A stretch of DNA of 64,000 nt, from NCBI GenBank assembly GCA_963696495.1, contig CAVOKJ010000002.1, positions 1,612,001 to 1,676,000 on the forward strand. Direction: 5' to 3'. Made by a program: the position numbers and the translations under genes. Shown here in pieces: positions 9,034 to 17,742 of this stretch; position 1 is the first letter of the stretch, and every line of letters begins with the position of its first letter. Origin of the DNA: Bog-756 sp963696495 (GTDB taxonomy: Bacteria > Actinomycetota > Acidimicrobiia > Acidimicrobiales > RAAP-2). Below the pieces are notes generated by a model. The model had not been told where the DNA came from. It saw only the letters and a list, made by a program, of their open reading frames with translations, and did no database searches.

Positions 9034-10089
9034 TCAGGTGCCGCTTCCCCCCGGGGTGCCGCCTCCCGCGTCACCCGCCGGGGAGGAGCGGGTCGTGAGC
9101 CATCGCTCGAGTCCGGCGGCGTTGGAGTGGACGCCGTTCATCACCTCGAGCTTCTCCCGGTGCTCCTCGGCGACGCCGTCGAGGTCGGACTCGAAGGCCG
9201 ACGACAGCGCGGCGGCGATGTCGTCGCCGCGGCGGAACGCCGACTCGGCGACCTCCGCCCACCGCCGGAGCGTGCCGTCCGCCTCGTCGAGGAGGTCGAG
9301 CGGATCCCCGAGGAGGCCGTAGTGCGCCAGGGCCAGGCCGGCGGGCCGGCGCTCGGCGAACCGCTGCAGGGAGTGCAGGGCCAGGGAGAGATCGAAGTCC
9401 GGTGGGGGTGTCGACGGCCGCAGCACGCCGCCGTCGGGCAACTTCACCCCGACGGCATCGCCGGCGAACAGGACCCCGCTCAGGGTGTCGTGGAGAGCGA
9501 CGTGGTGCTTGGCGTGCCCGGGCGAGTCCACGGCGATGAGCGAGCGCGTCGGGCCGACGCGGATGGCCTCGCCGTCCTCGAGGACGTGGATCCTCTCCGG
9601 CGGGGTCGGGTCGAGCCGACCGTAGAGCGAATCGAGCAACGGCCCGTAGACACGGGCGGCGGAGTCGACCAGCCGGGTCGGGTCGGCCAGATGGCGGGCG
9701 CCTTTCTGGTGCACGTACACCGTGGCGTTGGGAAACGCCCGGGCGACGTCCCCGACGCCACCCGCGTGGTCGAGGTGGATGTGGGTGACCACCACGCCGG
9801 CCAGGTCCGAGGGACCGAGCCCGAGGGCGTCCAGCTGGGCCAGGAGCACGGGGACCGAGGACTGGCTGCCGGTCTCGATCAGCACGGGGCTGTCGCCTTC
9901 CATCAGGTAGCCGGCGGTGACCCGTTCCCAGCCGCCGAGGAGGGTGTCGAGCTCGATGACACCCTCGGCGATGGTGATGCCGGCCGAGTGGGACTCCGAA
10001 GGACCCGACCCCTCGCCGCTGTCCGTTGCGCCGCCTGCTCCGGCTGCCGTCCGGCCGTCGGCCGGGCCGTGGTGGTGTTTGCCGCTCAC
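9034..10089 (-). CDS. MBL-fold metallo-hydrolase
   Basis: The 351-residue protein carries the metallo-beta-lactamase signature VVVTHIHLDHAGG, followed downstream by DSPGHAKHHVAL and FAGDAVGV, giving a complete two-metal binding set. A His/Gly-rich leader of about 35 residues precedes the domain. The start is GTG 10089, supported by a strong AAGGAG six bases upstream. This start also argues that the GH15 gene should end upstream of it rather than run through it. Proteins with a C-terminal helical region like this one often act as lactonases or glyoxalase II-like thioesterases. The substrate is not evident. Confidence 0.82.
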   Translation of the reverse strand: MSGKHHHGPADGRTAAGAGGATDSGEGSGPSESHSAGITIAEGVIELDTLLGGWERVTAGYLMEGDSPVLIETGSQSSVPVLLAQLDALGLGPSDLAGVVVTHIHLDHAGGVGDVARAFPNATVYVHQKGARHLADPTRLVDSAARVYGPLLDSLYGRLDPTPPERIHVLEDGEAIRVGPTRSLIAVDSPGHAKHHVALHDTLSGVLFAGDAVGVKLPDGGVLRPSTPPPDFDLSLALHSLQRFAERRPAGLALAHYGLLGDPLDLLDEADGTLRRWAEVAESAFRRGDDIAAALSSAFESDLDGVAEEHREKLEVMNGVHSNAAGLERWLTTRSSPAGDAGGGTPGGSGT

Positions 10090-10137
10090 TTCGGACTCCT
10101 TGTCGACCCGGACTTCGAGGCTCGTCGTCCCATACCG

Positions 10138-12574
10138 CTACCGGCGCCCGGCCGGCGACCTCCTCGCTGACTTGGTCGGTTTGGTCGGTTTGGTCGGTTT
10201 GGTGGGTTTGGCGGGCCTTGGTCGCCTTGGTCGCCTTGGTCGGTTTGGCGGGCTTGGTCGCCCCGGTCGCCTTGGCGGGCTTGGTCGCCTCGGCGGACCT
10301 GACCGACCGCCCCGCCCCCGCGGCCTTCGCCGCCTTCCGGGTCGGGGCCTGCTTGGCGCCGGCCTGCTTGGCGCCGGCCTTCTTGGCGCCGGCCTTCTTG
10401 GCGCCGGCCTGATTGGCGCCGTCTTCGGCCGCCGCCCGAAGCGGTGCCTTGGCCACCATCTTGGCCGGATGCCTCGCCGACGGCTTGGCCGTCGGTTTGC
10501 CCGATCCCTTGGCGGTGGCCGATGTCGCGGCTCCGTCCCGGTCCTCGGCGGACCCGGCATCGCGCTCGGCCCTGGTCGCCTTCACCCGGCCGCCGGGAGC
10601 GGGCTTCGCATCCGCGCCGTCCACCGCGGCCTTGATGGCACGGGCGGCGCTTCCCGGCCGATCCGTACTGATGCTCTCAGACAATTTGGTGAGCATCCCC
10701 TGGGCGGTGAGGCCTCCCATGTGATGCTGGCGACCGGTGCTCTTGCCCTGGCTCATGGCCCGACGGGCCAGTCCGAGGATGACGTTGTTCTTCGTCGGCT
10801 TCTCCTCACCGGCCAGCTTCGACGCCGAGTTGACCAGTGACACGTGGGAGAACGCCTGAGGGAAGTTGCCGACCAGGCGTCCCGCCACCGCGTCGTACTC
10901 CTCGGACAGCAGACCGAGGTCGTTGCGCAATCCCAGCAGCCGGTCGAGCAGCTGGCGGGCATCGTGGTGGCGGCCGAGCAGGGTCAGGCAGTCGGCCAAC
11001 CAGAACGAGCAGGCGAGGAACGAGCCCTCGCGACCCGACAGCCCGTCGACGTTGCCGGTGTCGTCCGTCCGGTACCGCAGCACGAACCCGCCCTCGACCA
11101 GGTCACGCTCGACCGCCTCGATGGTCCCGCGGACGCGGGGGTCCTGGGCGGGGAGGAACCCGACCAGTGGGATCATCAGCAGACTGGCGTCGAGCTGGTC
11201 CGATCCGTAGTACTGGGTGAACGACCCGACGTTGGCGTTGAAGCCCTCTTCACAGACCTGGTCGTGGATCTCCTGACGGATCTCCCTCCAACTGTCGATC
11301 GGCCCGTCCCTGCCGTACTCCTCGGCGGTCTTGATGGCGCGGTCGATGGCCACCCAGGCCATCACCTTGGAGTGGGTGAAGTGGCGGCGGGGCCCCCGGA
11401 CCTCCCAGATACCGTCGTCGGGCTCGCGCCAGCCGTCCCGCAGGAAGTCCATGAGGGACAGCTGGAACGCCCACGTGGGACTGGTGCCCGACTCGGCCTG
11501 CGACCCCGCCTCCGATTCGTAGAGCGCCGACATGACCTCGCCGTAGACATCGAGTTGGAACTGGCCGGCGGCGGCGTTGCCGATCCTCACGGGCGCCGAG
11601 TCCTCGTACCCGGGCAACCAGTCGATCTCCCACTCGTCGAGGCGTCGCTCCCCGCCCGCGCCGTACATGATCTGCATCTGGGAGGGATCGCCGGCGACGG
11701 CGCGCAGCAGCCAGTTCCTCCAGGCCATCGCCTCGTCGTAGAAGCCACCGCGCATCAGCGACTCGAGGGTGAGCGTGGCGTCGCGCAACCAGCAGAAGCG
11801 GTAGTCCCAGTTTCGGTTGCCCCCGAGGGTCTCGGGGAGCGACGTGGTGGCGGCGGCGACGATCCCGCCGGTCGGCGCGTAGGTCAGCGCCTTCAACGTG
11901 ATGAGCGACCGCAGCACGGCGTCGCGGTAGTCACCCTGATAGGTGCACTGGGACGCCCAGTCGGTCCACCACAGCTCGGTGTCCTGGATGGCGTAGCCCG
12001 AATCGACCGGGCGGGGTGGCTCCTCGTTGGCCGGGAACCACGTCAACGAGAACGGAACCTGCTGCCCCTCGGACACCGTGAACTCGGCGACCGTCGAGAA
12101 GTCCTGGCCCTTGCACTCGACCGGCGTCCACAACGACAGCCCGTCCGGCCCGGCGATGGCGCTGAGGGTCCCGTCCATCCGCCGCACCCAGGGGACGATC
12201 TGCCCGTACCCGAACCGGATGGTCAGCGTCATCTCCATGGTCACCTTGCCGAGCACGCCCTCCACCAGCCGCACGACCTCGGGATGCCGCTGGCGGATCG
12301 GCATGCAGTCGATGACCCGGACCGTCCCCTCGTCGGTGACGAACTCGGACTCGAGGACCAGCGTGTCGCCCCGGTAGTGCCGATGGGTGGCGCCGGTCGA
12401 TCCCTTGGGTGCCAGCTTCCAGAATCCGTGGTCGTCGTCGCCGAGGAGTTTGGTGAAGCACGCCGCCGAGTCGAATCGGGGAAGGCACAGCCAGTCGATC
12501 GATCCGTCCCTCCCCACCAGCGCAGCCGTGTGGAGGTCGCCGATGATGCCGTAGTCCTCGATGGGGAGCGTCAT
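10138..12574 (-). CDS. GH15 glucoamylase/trehalase-like glycosidase with histone-H1-like tail, apparent frameshift
   Basis: The first ~610 residues are a full GH15 protein: PIEDYGIIGDLHTAALVGRD at the N-terminus, NWDYRFCWLRDATLTLESL, WEIDWLPGYEDSAPVRIGNA and late GREGSFLACSFWLADCLTLL, the conserved (alpha/alpha)6 barrel motifs. Family members hydrolyse alpha-glucans or trehalose. The last ~200 residues are a Lys/Ala/Thr/Pro tail (AGAKKAGAKKAGAKQAGAKQ), unusual for this family. Near 10216-10217 an extra C (GGGCCTTGG, against GGGCTTGG in the sister repeats) shifts the frame. Removing it gives a tail of KPT repeats ending SARRSPAGRR with a stop at 10138, 49 bases before the next gene. Uncorrected, the frame runs to 9071 inside the MBL gene. 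Start ATG 12574; TAGACA lies six bases upstream of the alternative GTG/ATG pair. Confidence 0.8.
10172..10215 (-). repeat. 9-bp tandem repeats in the GH15 tail
   Basis: TTGGTCGGT recurs at 10172-10180, 10181-10189 and 10190-10198, then TTGGTGGGT and a degenerate copy. On the minus strand it encodes KPT repeats if the frameshift at 10216 is corrected. Slippage in such DNA is a plausible source of the indel next to it. Confidence 0.8.
10347..10421 (-). repeat. 15-bp tandem repeat (5 copies) encoding AGAK(K/Q)
   Basis: The unit GCCTGCTTGGCGCCG occurs five times (10347, 10362, 10377, 10392, 10407) with one or two changes. It encodes the A-G-A-K-K/Q repeats of the GH15 tail, resembling C-terminal tails of H1-like and HU-fusion proteins. 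Confidence 0.85.
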
Positions 12575-12612
12575 GTCCACTGTCTAGCCGGGGATGCCAC
12601 CGGACGCTCACT

Positions 12613-12629
12613 CCCCGACGTCGTCGGGG
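12613..12629 (-). terminator. Hairpin between marP and the GH15 gene
   Basis: CCCCGAC pairs perfectly with GTCGGGG around a 3-base loop (GTC). It lies nine bases after the marP stop on the minus strand. No T-tract follows, as is common in GC-rich actinobacteria. Confidence 0.4.
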
Positions 12630-12637
12630 CCGGGCCG

Positions 12638-13810
12638 TCAGCCCGCCGTGCAGGCACCGGTGCCGACCGTGCTCGTGTCCGTGCCGGCCCGGTTCACCCG
12701 GGCCAGCACCCCCGGCGAGGTGAGTGCGTACCCGATGTCGTCATTGGTGGTCGACCGGGAGAAGACCACACCGATCACCTCGCCGTCGGGCAGCACCAGC
12801 GGCCCCCCGGAATTGCCGGGACGCACGACCGCCTGGACCTCGTAGACGTCGCGCAGCGTCAGTCCCTGCCCGTAGATGTTGCGACCCTCCGCCTCGAACT
12901 CGGCCATGACGCCGGCGGGCTTGGCCGTGAACGGCCCGCCCCCCGGGTAGCCGAGCACCGCCGCCTCGGTTCCCCGCTGGACGTTGTCCGGATCGAGCGT
13001 CAGCGGCAGCTCGGTCAGACCGCTCACCCGGAGCACCGCCAGATCGAAGGAGGGGTCGAACGAGACCACGGATGTCCGGTGGGAGCCGCTCCCGTCCTCG
13101 ACGACCGGATCGGCGATGCCGGCCACCACGTGGGCGTTGGTCACCACCAGTCCGGGACCGACCACGAACCCTGATCCCTCCTGGATGTCACCGCAGCCGA
13201 CACCCACGATCTTGACCGTCGAGGCGCCGGCCCGGTCGACCGCCTCCTGCACCTCGGCATCGCCGGGCACCGACACCGGGCCGGCCGAGGCCGGGGCCAG
13301 CTGGGCGAAGACCGGCGGGAACCCCTCCGAGGACAGGAAGCTCTGTACCTGGGAGAAGACCGACGGCGGCGGGGGCAGGACGCTGTCGAGGGACCGGATG
13401 ATGCTGGAGCGGTCGATCGACGCGTTGAGGGCGAGTGACGAGGAATTGATCAGGGTGTTGGCCAGCAGCCAGACGATGAGCAGGGACGCCGTGACCGCCA
13501 CGGCGACGCCCAGTACGGAGTCCACCGAGCCGAAGAACCCCTTGTGCACGTGCCGGAAGGCGAGGTTGCCGATCACGCGGCCCGTCACCCCGCAGAGGAT
13601 GGCCACGCCCACCATCGTTCCCAGCGCCACGAACGTGCGCGTCGACTGGGTGTGCACGCCCCGGACGGTGACCGACGCCAGACGCGCCCCCAGGTACAGG
13701 CCGACCAGGAACCCCCCGAACGACAGCACCTGGACGATGGCGCCCAGTCGGAGCCCCTGGATGGCGGCCAGCGCCACGATGACCAGCACCACCAGGTCGA
13801 CCACCGTCAT
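12638..13810 (-). CDS. marP: MarP-type membrane serine protease (CvpA + trypsin-like domains)
   Basis: The N-terminal ~125 residues hold four membrane helices of the CvpA/colicin-V type (VVLVIVALAAIQGLRLGAIV and so on). A linker leads to a chymotrypsin-fold protease with a complete triad: His227 (VTNAHVVAG), Asp256 (FDLAVLRV) and Ser334 (RPGNSGGPLV). Length (390) and layout match mycobacterial MarP, a periplasmic protease needed for acid and oxidative stress resistance that processes cell-wall enzymes. The same role here is inferred from homology. Start ATG 13810 (MTVVDLVVLV) places the first helix at the N-terminus; the longer reading from 13915 adds a low-complexity leader with no support. 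It is divergent from the RDD gene. Confidence 0.85.
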   Translation of the reverse strand: MTVVDLVVLVIVALAAIQGLRLGAIVQVLSFGGFLVGLYLGARLASVTVRGVHTQSTRTFVALGTMVGVAILCGVTGRVIGNLAFRHVHKGFFGSVDSVLGVAVAVTASLLIVWLLANTLINSSSLALNASIDRSSIIRSLDSVLPPPPSVFSQVQSFLSSEGFPPVFAQLAPASAGPVSVPGDAEVQEAVDRAGASTVKIVGVGCGDIQEGSGFVVGPGLVVTNAHVVAGIADPVVEDGSGSHRTSVVSFDPSFDLAVLRVSGLTELPLTLDPDNVQRGTEAAVLGYPGGGPFTAKPAGVMAEFEAEGRNIYGQGLTLRDVYEVQAVVRPGNSGGPLVLPDGEVIGVVFSRSTTNDDIGYALTSPGVLARVNRAGTDTSTVGTGACTAG

Positions 13811-14013
13811 CTCGGGCCGCGCCGGCCGGCGCCGGGGACAGTGCGCGGGGAGATACGGACGACCAGGGCCACCGGCCCACGGTAGACCTCGGACCTCGGG
13901 GCCGGCCGTCATCACCGGCCAGGACGACCCGGCGTGGCAAGATCGTTGGCGGAATCGGACGTTTCGCCGGCTGACGGTGCGTGGCGAACGCTAGGGAAGT
14001 GAGCGGGTTCATC

Positions 14014-14733
14014 GTGAGCGATCTGACGCCCCCCGAGGGTGATGGGCCGGACGGGACGTCGGGCCCGTCGACCCCGGACGGACCGCCCGTCCCGCCGTCG
14101 GAGCCGCCCACCGGCGCGACCGGCGGCTGGCAACCACCCCCGTTCCCTGCGCCTCCGTCGCCACCACCGCGGCGGCCGCCGCCGATGCCCCCCCGGATGC
14201 CGCCGCCGATGCCCCCTCCCTCGAACGAGGGACCCTCCTACGGCTATGTCGCCGTCCCGGTGGACCGCTTCGGGCGGCCGCTCGCCGCCTGGTGGCAGCG
14301 ATTGGTGGCCATCATCCTCGACCTGCTGATCCTCGGGGTCCCCAAGAGCATCCTCACCGCCATCTTCGTCGGGAGATCGACGGCCTTCTCGTCGAGCTGG
14401 CGGGGCGGCGTCATCGTCCTCGGCGTCATCTTCGCCCTCATCGACCTGGCCTATTTCGGGCTGCTCAACGGGAGCGAGCAGGGACAGACCGTCGGACAGA
14501 TGGCGCTGGGCATCGCCGTGCGGGACGAGTCCTCGGGCGGGGCGATCGACCCGAAGCGCGCCGGCCTCAGGATCCTCGTCCTCTACCCCGGCATCGTGCT
14601 CCAGTGGCTTCCCGTCGTCGGCAGCATCCTCGGCATCTACACGCTGGTCGCCGCGCTGTCCCCCCTGTGGGACCGCGGGCGCCAGGGCTTCCACGACAAG
14701 GTGGCCCACACCAACGTCGTCAAGGTGCGCTGA
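14014..14733 (+). CDS. RDD family membrane protein with Pro-rich N-terminus
   Basis: After about 75 Pro/Gly-rich residues (PPPRRPPPMPPRMPPPMPPP) comes an RDD domain: GRPLAAWWQRLVAIILDLLIL, a second helix VIVLGVIFALIDLAYFGLL, then GQTVGQMALGIAVRDE and a third helix ending RQGFHDKVAHTNVV. These are the usual three-helix RDD features. The function of the family is poorly defined; some members are Na+/H+ antiporters or export accessories. GTG 14014 is chosen as start; in-frame GTG codons at 13999 and 13981 are alternatives. The gene is followed after 17 bases by the propeller lipoprotein and likely shares its transcript. Confidence 0.75.
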   Translation: MSDLTPPEGDGPDGTSGPSTPDGPPVPPSEPPTGATGGWQPPPFPAPPSPPPRRPPPMPPRMPPPMPPPSNEGPSYGYVAVPVDRFGRPLAAWWQRLVAIILDLLILGVPKSILTAIFVGRSTAFSSSWRGGVIVLGVIFALIDLAYFGLLNGSEQGQTVGQMALGIAVRDESSGGAIDPKRAGLRILVLYPGIVLQWLPVVGSILGIYTLVAALSPLWDRGRQGFHDKVAHTNVVKVR

Positions 14734-14750
14734 TCCCCACCACCTGGGCC

Positions 14751-16067
14751 ATGGGCACCCGTCGGGGACAGGGGGGCGGCCGCCTCGCCCCGCGCGTGGG
14801 ACCGGTCCTCGCCGTCCTGGCCCTGCTCGTCACCGCGGCCTGCTCCACGACCGGTGCATCGGGAGGGTCGACCACCTCCACCACCACCGGTGCGGGCGCG
14901 CCCTGGATCGGCGGCTTCGCCACCGAGACCCTCCCCACACCGGTCAACTCCCTCACCGACGTGGCGTGCCCGACCACGTTGCGCTGCTGGGCCGTCGGGT
15001 CCACGGTCGGCGGAGCGGGGGCCCCGAACGGTGCCGCGGTGATCGCCACGCGCAACGGAGGGATCTCCTGGTCGAACCAGGTCATCCCTCCCGAAGTCGG
15101 CTACCTCTCCCGGGTGGCGTGCAGCGGACCGCGCTCGTGCACCGCCGTCGGCCAGGCCACCCAGACCACGGACGGGCAGGGCGTGGCCATCGTCACGGAC
15201 GACGGCGGTGCGACCTGGTCGCCGGAGCCGGTGCCGGCCGGCATCCTCGACGTCACGGCAGTCGATTGCCTGACCAGCGGTCGGTGCACCGCCGTCGGCA
15301 CGACCGCAGGGGGGGCGACGGCCCTGGTCTCGGCCGCTCCGGGCTCCGGCTGGGCCACGTCCGGCGCGCTGCCTCCCGGGGTGGCGGGGGCGACGGCCAT
15401 CTCGTGTTCCGATGCCGACGACTGCTGGGTCACGGCGCGGACCGCGGTCGGTGCCGACAACATCGCCGGCGCCGTGGCCGTGACGACGGACGGGGGGGCC
15501 GAGTGGGCCACGGTCGCCACGCCGAAGGGCCTCGGCTACCTCGACGGTGTCTCCTGCCTCGAGGGGCCGACGTCCGGCAGCGGCGCCGTTCCACCGGCCA
15601 CCACCTCGCCCACCACCACCTCGCCGGCAGCGGCCGGCGCCCCACCCACGGCGCCGACGACGCCCGCCCCTCCGGCCGCGCCGGCACCGGTGGTCGGCGT
15701 CTCCGGGGCCCGGTGCACGGTGGTGGGCACGACGGCCACCAGCCTCGACGGTGTCCGGACCGGGCGCGGGGTGCTGCTCACGACGGACAACGGTGGCGCC
15801 ACCTGGACCAGCCAGACGGTCACCGGCTCGTCGGCCACCCTCATGGACGTCTCCTGCGCCTCCATCGGCAACTGCGTGGCGGTGGGCAGCACCGTCGCCG
15901 CTTCACCGGAGGCCGGCGTGATCGTCCTCACGGACGCCAGGGCCAATGCCTGGGGCGACCCGTCGACGGTCCGCTCCCCGCAGTCGCTGTCCGCCGTCAG
16001 CTGCGTCTCCCTGTCCTCCTGCGTGGTGGTGGGCGAATCCATCAGCGAGCATCTGACCGGAGGCTGA
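14751..16067 (+). CDS. Secreted lipoprotein with seven Cys-containing beta-propeller repeats
   Basis: The protein (438 residues) starts with a lipoprotein signal (hydrophobic LAVLALLVTAAC, Cys31 as the lipidation site) and a Ser/Thr linker. Seven repeats follow, each with a Cys pair and a VG-type end: VACPTTLRCWAVGS, VACSGPRSCTAVGQ, VDCLTSGRCTAVGT, ISCSDADDCWVTAR, VSC...ARCTVVGT, VSCASIGNCVAVGS, VSCVSLSSCVVVGE. Between them are Asp-box-like segments (TDDGGATWS, TDNGGATWT). This indicates a seven-bladed propeller of the BNR/Ycf48-like type on the outer face of the membrane, probably with one disulfide per blade. A Thr/Pro-rich insert splits blade five. The ligand is unknown. Confidence 0.75.
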   Translation: MGTRRGQGGGRLAPRVGPVLAVLALLVTAACSTTGASGGSTTSTTTGAGAPWIGGFATETLPTPVNSLTDVACPTTLRCWAVGSTVGGAGAPNGAAVIATRNGGISWSNQVIPPEVGYLSRVACSGPRSCTAVGQATQTTDGQGVAIVTDDGGATWSPEPVPAGILDVTAVDCLTSGRCTAVGTTAGGATALVSAAPGSGWATSGALPPGVAGATAISCSDADDCWVTARTAVGADNIAGAVAVTTDGGAEWATVATPKGLGYLDGVSCLEGPTSGSGAVPPATTSPTTTSPAAAGAPPTAPTTPAPPAAPAPVVGVSGARCTVVGTTATSLDGVRTGRGVLLTTDNGGATWTSQTVTGSSATLMDVSCASIGNCVAVGSTVAASPEAGVIVLTDARANAWGDPSTVRSPQSLSAVSCVSLSSCVVVGESISEHLTGG

Positions 16068-16088
16068 TCACCCGCCCGGGGCCATCCC

Positions 16089-16116
16089 CTGACCGGGTCC
16101 GGGCCACAGCTAGCCT
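16089..16116 (+). promoter_or_regulatory. Possible promoter upstream of the methylase region
   Basis: CTGACC (16089-16094) and TAGCCT (16111-16116) are 16 bases apart. A short ORF with ATG at 16125 begins eight bases after the -10. Both hexamers are moderate matches. Confidence 0.3.
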
Positions 16117-16124
16117 CCGTCCCC

Positions 16125-16178
16125 ATGCGAGGGCAACCGTCCGGCAGCCCGCCATCGTGTCGCAACCCCTCCGTATGA
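16125..16178 (+). other. Possible 17-codon leaderless short ORF
   Basis: ATG 16125 to TGA 16176-16178 encodes a 17-residue peptide beginning MRGQPSGSPPSC. It sits eight bases downstream of TAGCCT and its stop overlaps the TATGAT element of the next promoter. It could be a leader peptide or chance. Support is only positional. Confidence 0.2.
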
Positions 16179-16179
16179 T
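16174..16179 (+). promoter_or_regulatory. -10 element of the methylase operon
   Basis: TATGAT is five of six matches to the consensus, in very GC-rich DNA. Transcription would begin near 16186-16187, at the GTG of a short ORF. No good -35 is seen. Confidence 0.5.
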
Positions 16180-16186
16180 TCGTCCT

Positions 16187-16252
16187 GTGCCCGGATGCCC
16201 CACGGAGACCCGACCGCCACCGACCCCGAACTGCCGGGGCGGACCGGCATGA
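16187..16252 (+). other. Possible 21-residue upstream ORF coupled to the DNA methylase
   Basis: GTG 16187 lies seven bases after TATGAT. The ORF (VPGCPTETRPPPTPNC...) ends in TGA 16250-16252, which overlaps the methylase ATG 16249 as ATGA. This arrangement would couple translation of the two. Alternatively the methylase starts at ATG 16195. Confidence 0.35.
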
Positions 16253-17715
16253 GCAACGTCGAGCCCATCCGACCGACGCCCCGGCGTCGGCCCACCTCCA
16301 CCTCGGCCTTCGGCGTGGGGCGCCGGGAGGCCCACGACGCCTCGACGTTCTACGCCCGCTTCACCCCGCCGCTCCTGTCCGACGACAGCGACGTCGGCCG
16401 TCCGGCCGCCCTGGACGCGGTGTGGGTGGGCGACGCCCGGGAGATGGATCTCCACGGTGACATCGCCGACAACTCGGTGGCGCTGGTGGTCACGTCCCCC
16501 CCGTACTTCGCCGGCAAGGAGTACGAGGCGGCGCTCGGCGTCGGCCACGTCCCCGCCGACTACCACGCCTACCTGGCCATGGTGGACGCCGTGTTCGCCC
16601 AGTGCTTCGCCAAGCTGGAGCCCGGTGGCCGGATCGCCGTCAACGTGGCCAACCTCGGGCGGAAGCCCTACCGCTCGCTGTCGAGGGACGTCATCGACCT
16701 GCTCGAGGGGAACGGCTATCTGCTGCGCGGCGAGATCATCTGGCAGAAGAGCCACGCCGCCGGCGGCTCCTGCGCGTGGGGCACCTACCAGCGGCCGGGC
16801 AACCCGGTCCTGCGCGACGTGACCGAACGGGTCGTCGTGGCGTCGAAGGGCCGGTTCGACCGGGCGCTCAGCCCGGGCCAGCGGGCGGCCGAGGGCCGGC
16901 CGTGCGAGGGCACCATCACGATGGACGAGTTCGTCGACGCCACCATCGACGTCTGGGACATCCCCACCGAGTCGGCCATCCGCGTCGGCCACCCGGCGCC
17001 GTTCCCCGTCGAGCTGCCCCGGCGCCTCATCGAGCTCTACACGTACCGGGGCGACCTGGTCCTCGACCCCTTCATGGGATCGGGGTCGACGGCCGTCGCC
17101 GCCGTCCGGACCGAGCGCCACTTCGTCGGCTTCGACACCGACGGGGACTATGTGGCCCTCGCCCTCGAGCGGGTGGCCCAGGAGCGGGCGGACCGGCCCG
17201 CTCCGTCCCGCCGCGTCACCGTGCCGCCCGCCCGGCCCACGGCGGACGACACGGACGCGGTGAGCCTCGGGCAGAAGGCCCGCCAGCTGGCCGAGCAGGC
17301 GCTGACGGCCAGCGGGTTCACCCACATCGAGCCGAACGTCGCCTACGGGGACCTCGGCGTCGCCGTGGACTTCCGGGCCCGCGACGCCGGCGACCGTCTG
17401 TGGCTCTTCGACCTGTCTGGTGCCTACTCGGCCACCCGACCGGGCTTGCGGCGCCCCGACGTGCTCCTGAAGGCCCTGGGGAAGGCCAGCGTCCTCCACC
17501 AGGCGCGGGCGAGCGATCCGGACCGCGACGACCTCGGGCCGCTGATCCTCCTCTCCACCGAGGTGCCCGGCGCCCGGACCGCCGGCGGGAAGGCACTGCG
17601 GGCGGTGACCGGGCCCGACGGCGAGGGACCGGTCCACGACGTGCTCGAGCTGCTCGACCCCGCCAGCATGCGCCGGCTGCACGACTACGGATCGGGCACC
17701 CACCCCCGCGGATGA
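16249..17715 (+). CDS. Beta-class DNA adenine-N6/cytosine-N4 methyltransferase with C-terminal domain
   Basis: The 488-residue protein has the catalytic motif IV TSPPYF (82-87) before the SAM-binding motif I DPFMGSGST (273-281). This order defines the beta class of DNA amino-methyltransferases (N4-cytosine or N6-adenine). Residues ~340-470 form an extra domain with VDFRARDAGDRLWLFDLSGAY, which resembles a PD-(D/E)XK fold with the Lys lost. Such a domain could aid recognition. The next gene, 28 bases downstream, is a candidate nuclease, so the two may form a restriction-modification-like pair. ATG 16249 is preceded by GGGGCGGA; ATG 16195 is an alternative start. Recognition sequence cannot be read from the gene. 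Confidence 0.82.
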   Translation: MSNVEPIRPTPRRRPTSTSAFGVGRREAHDASTFYARFTPPLLSDDSDVGRPAALDAVWVGDAREMDLHGDIADNSVALVVTSPPYFAGKEYEAALGVGHVPADYHAYLAMVDAVFAQCFAKLEPGGRIAVNVANLGRKPYRSLSRDVIDLLEGNGYLLRGEIIWQKSHAAGGSCAWGTYQRPGNPVLRDVTERVVVASKGRFDRALSPGQRAAEGRPCEGTITMDEFVDATIDVWDIPTESAIRVGHPAPFPVELPRRLIELYTYRGDLVLDPFMGSGSTAVAAVRTERHFVGFDTDGDYVALALERVAQERADRPAPSRRVTVPPARPTADDTDAVSLGQKARQLAEQALTASGFTHIEPNVAYGDLGVAVDFRARDAGDRLWLFDLSGAYSATRPGLRRPDVLLKALGKASVLHQARASDPDRDDLGPLILLSTEVPGARTAGGKALRAVTGPDGEGPVHDVLELLDPASMRRLHDYGSGTHPRG

Positions 17716-17742
17716 AGCCCGCACCGGAACGGCACCGCCTCC

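Noticed and set aside
9071..10137. Continuation of the GH15 frame through the MBL gene
   Set aside because: It is a shadow of the well-supported MBL gene, which has a strong ribosome-binding site and complete metal motifs.
10172..10421. Possible CRISPR-like array
   Set aside because: The repeats are contiguous, in frame and coding for a Lys/Ala-rich tail, without spacers.
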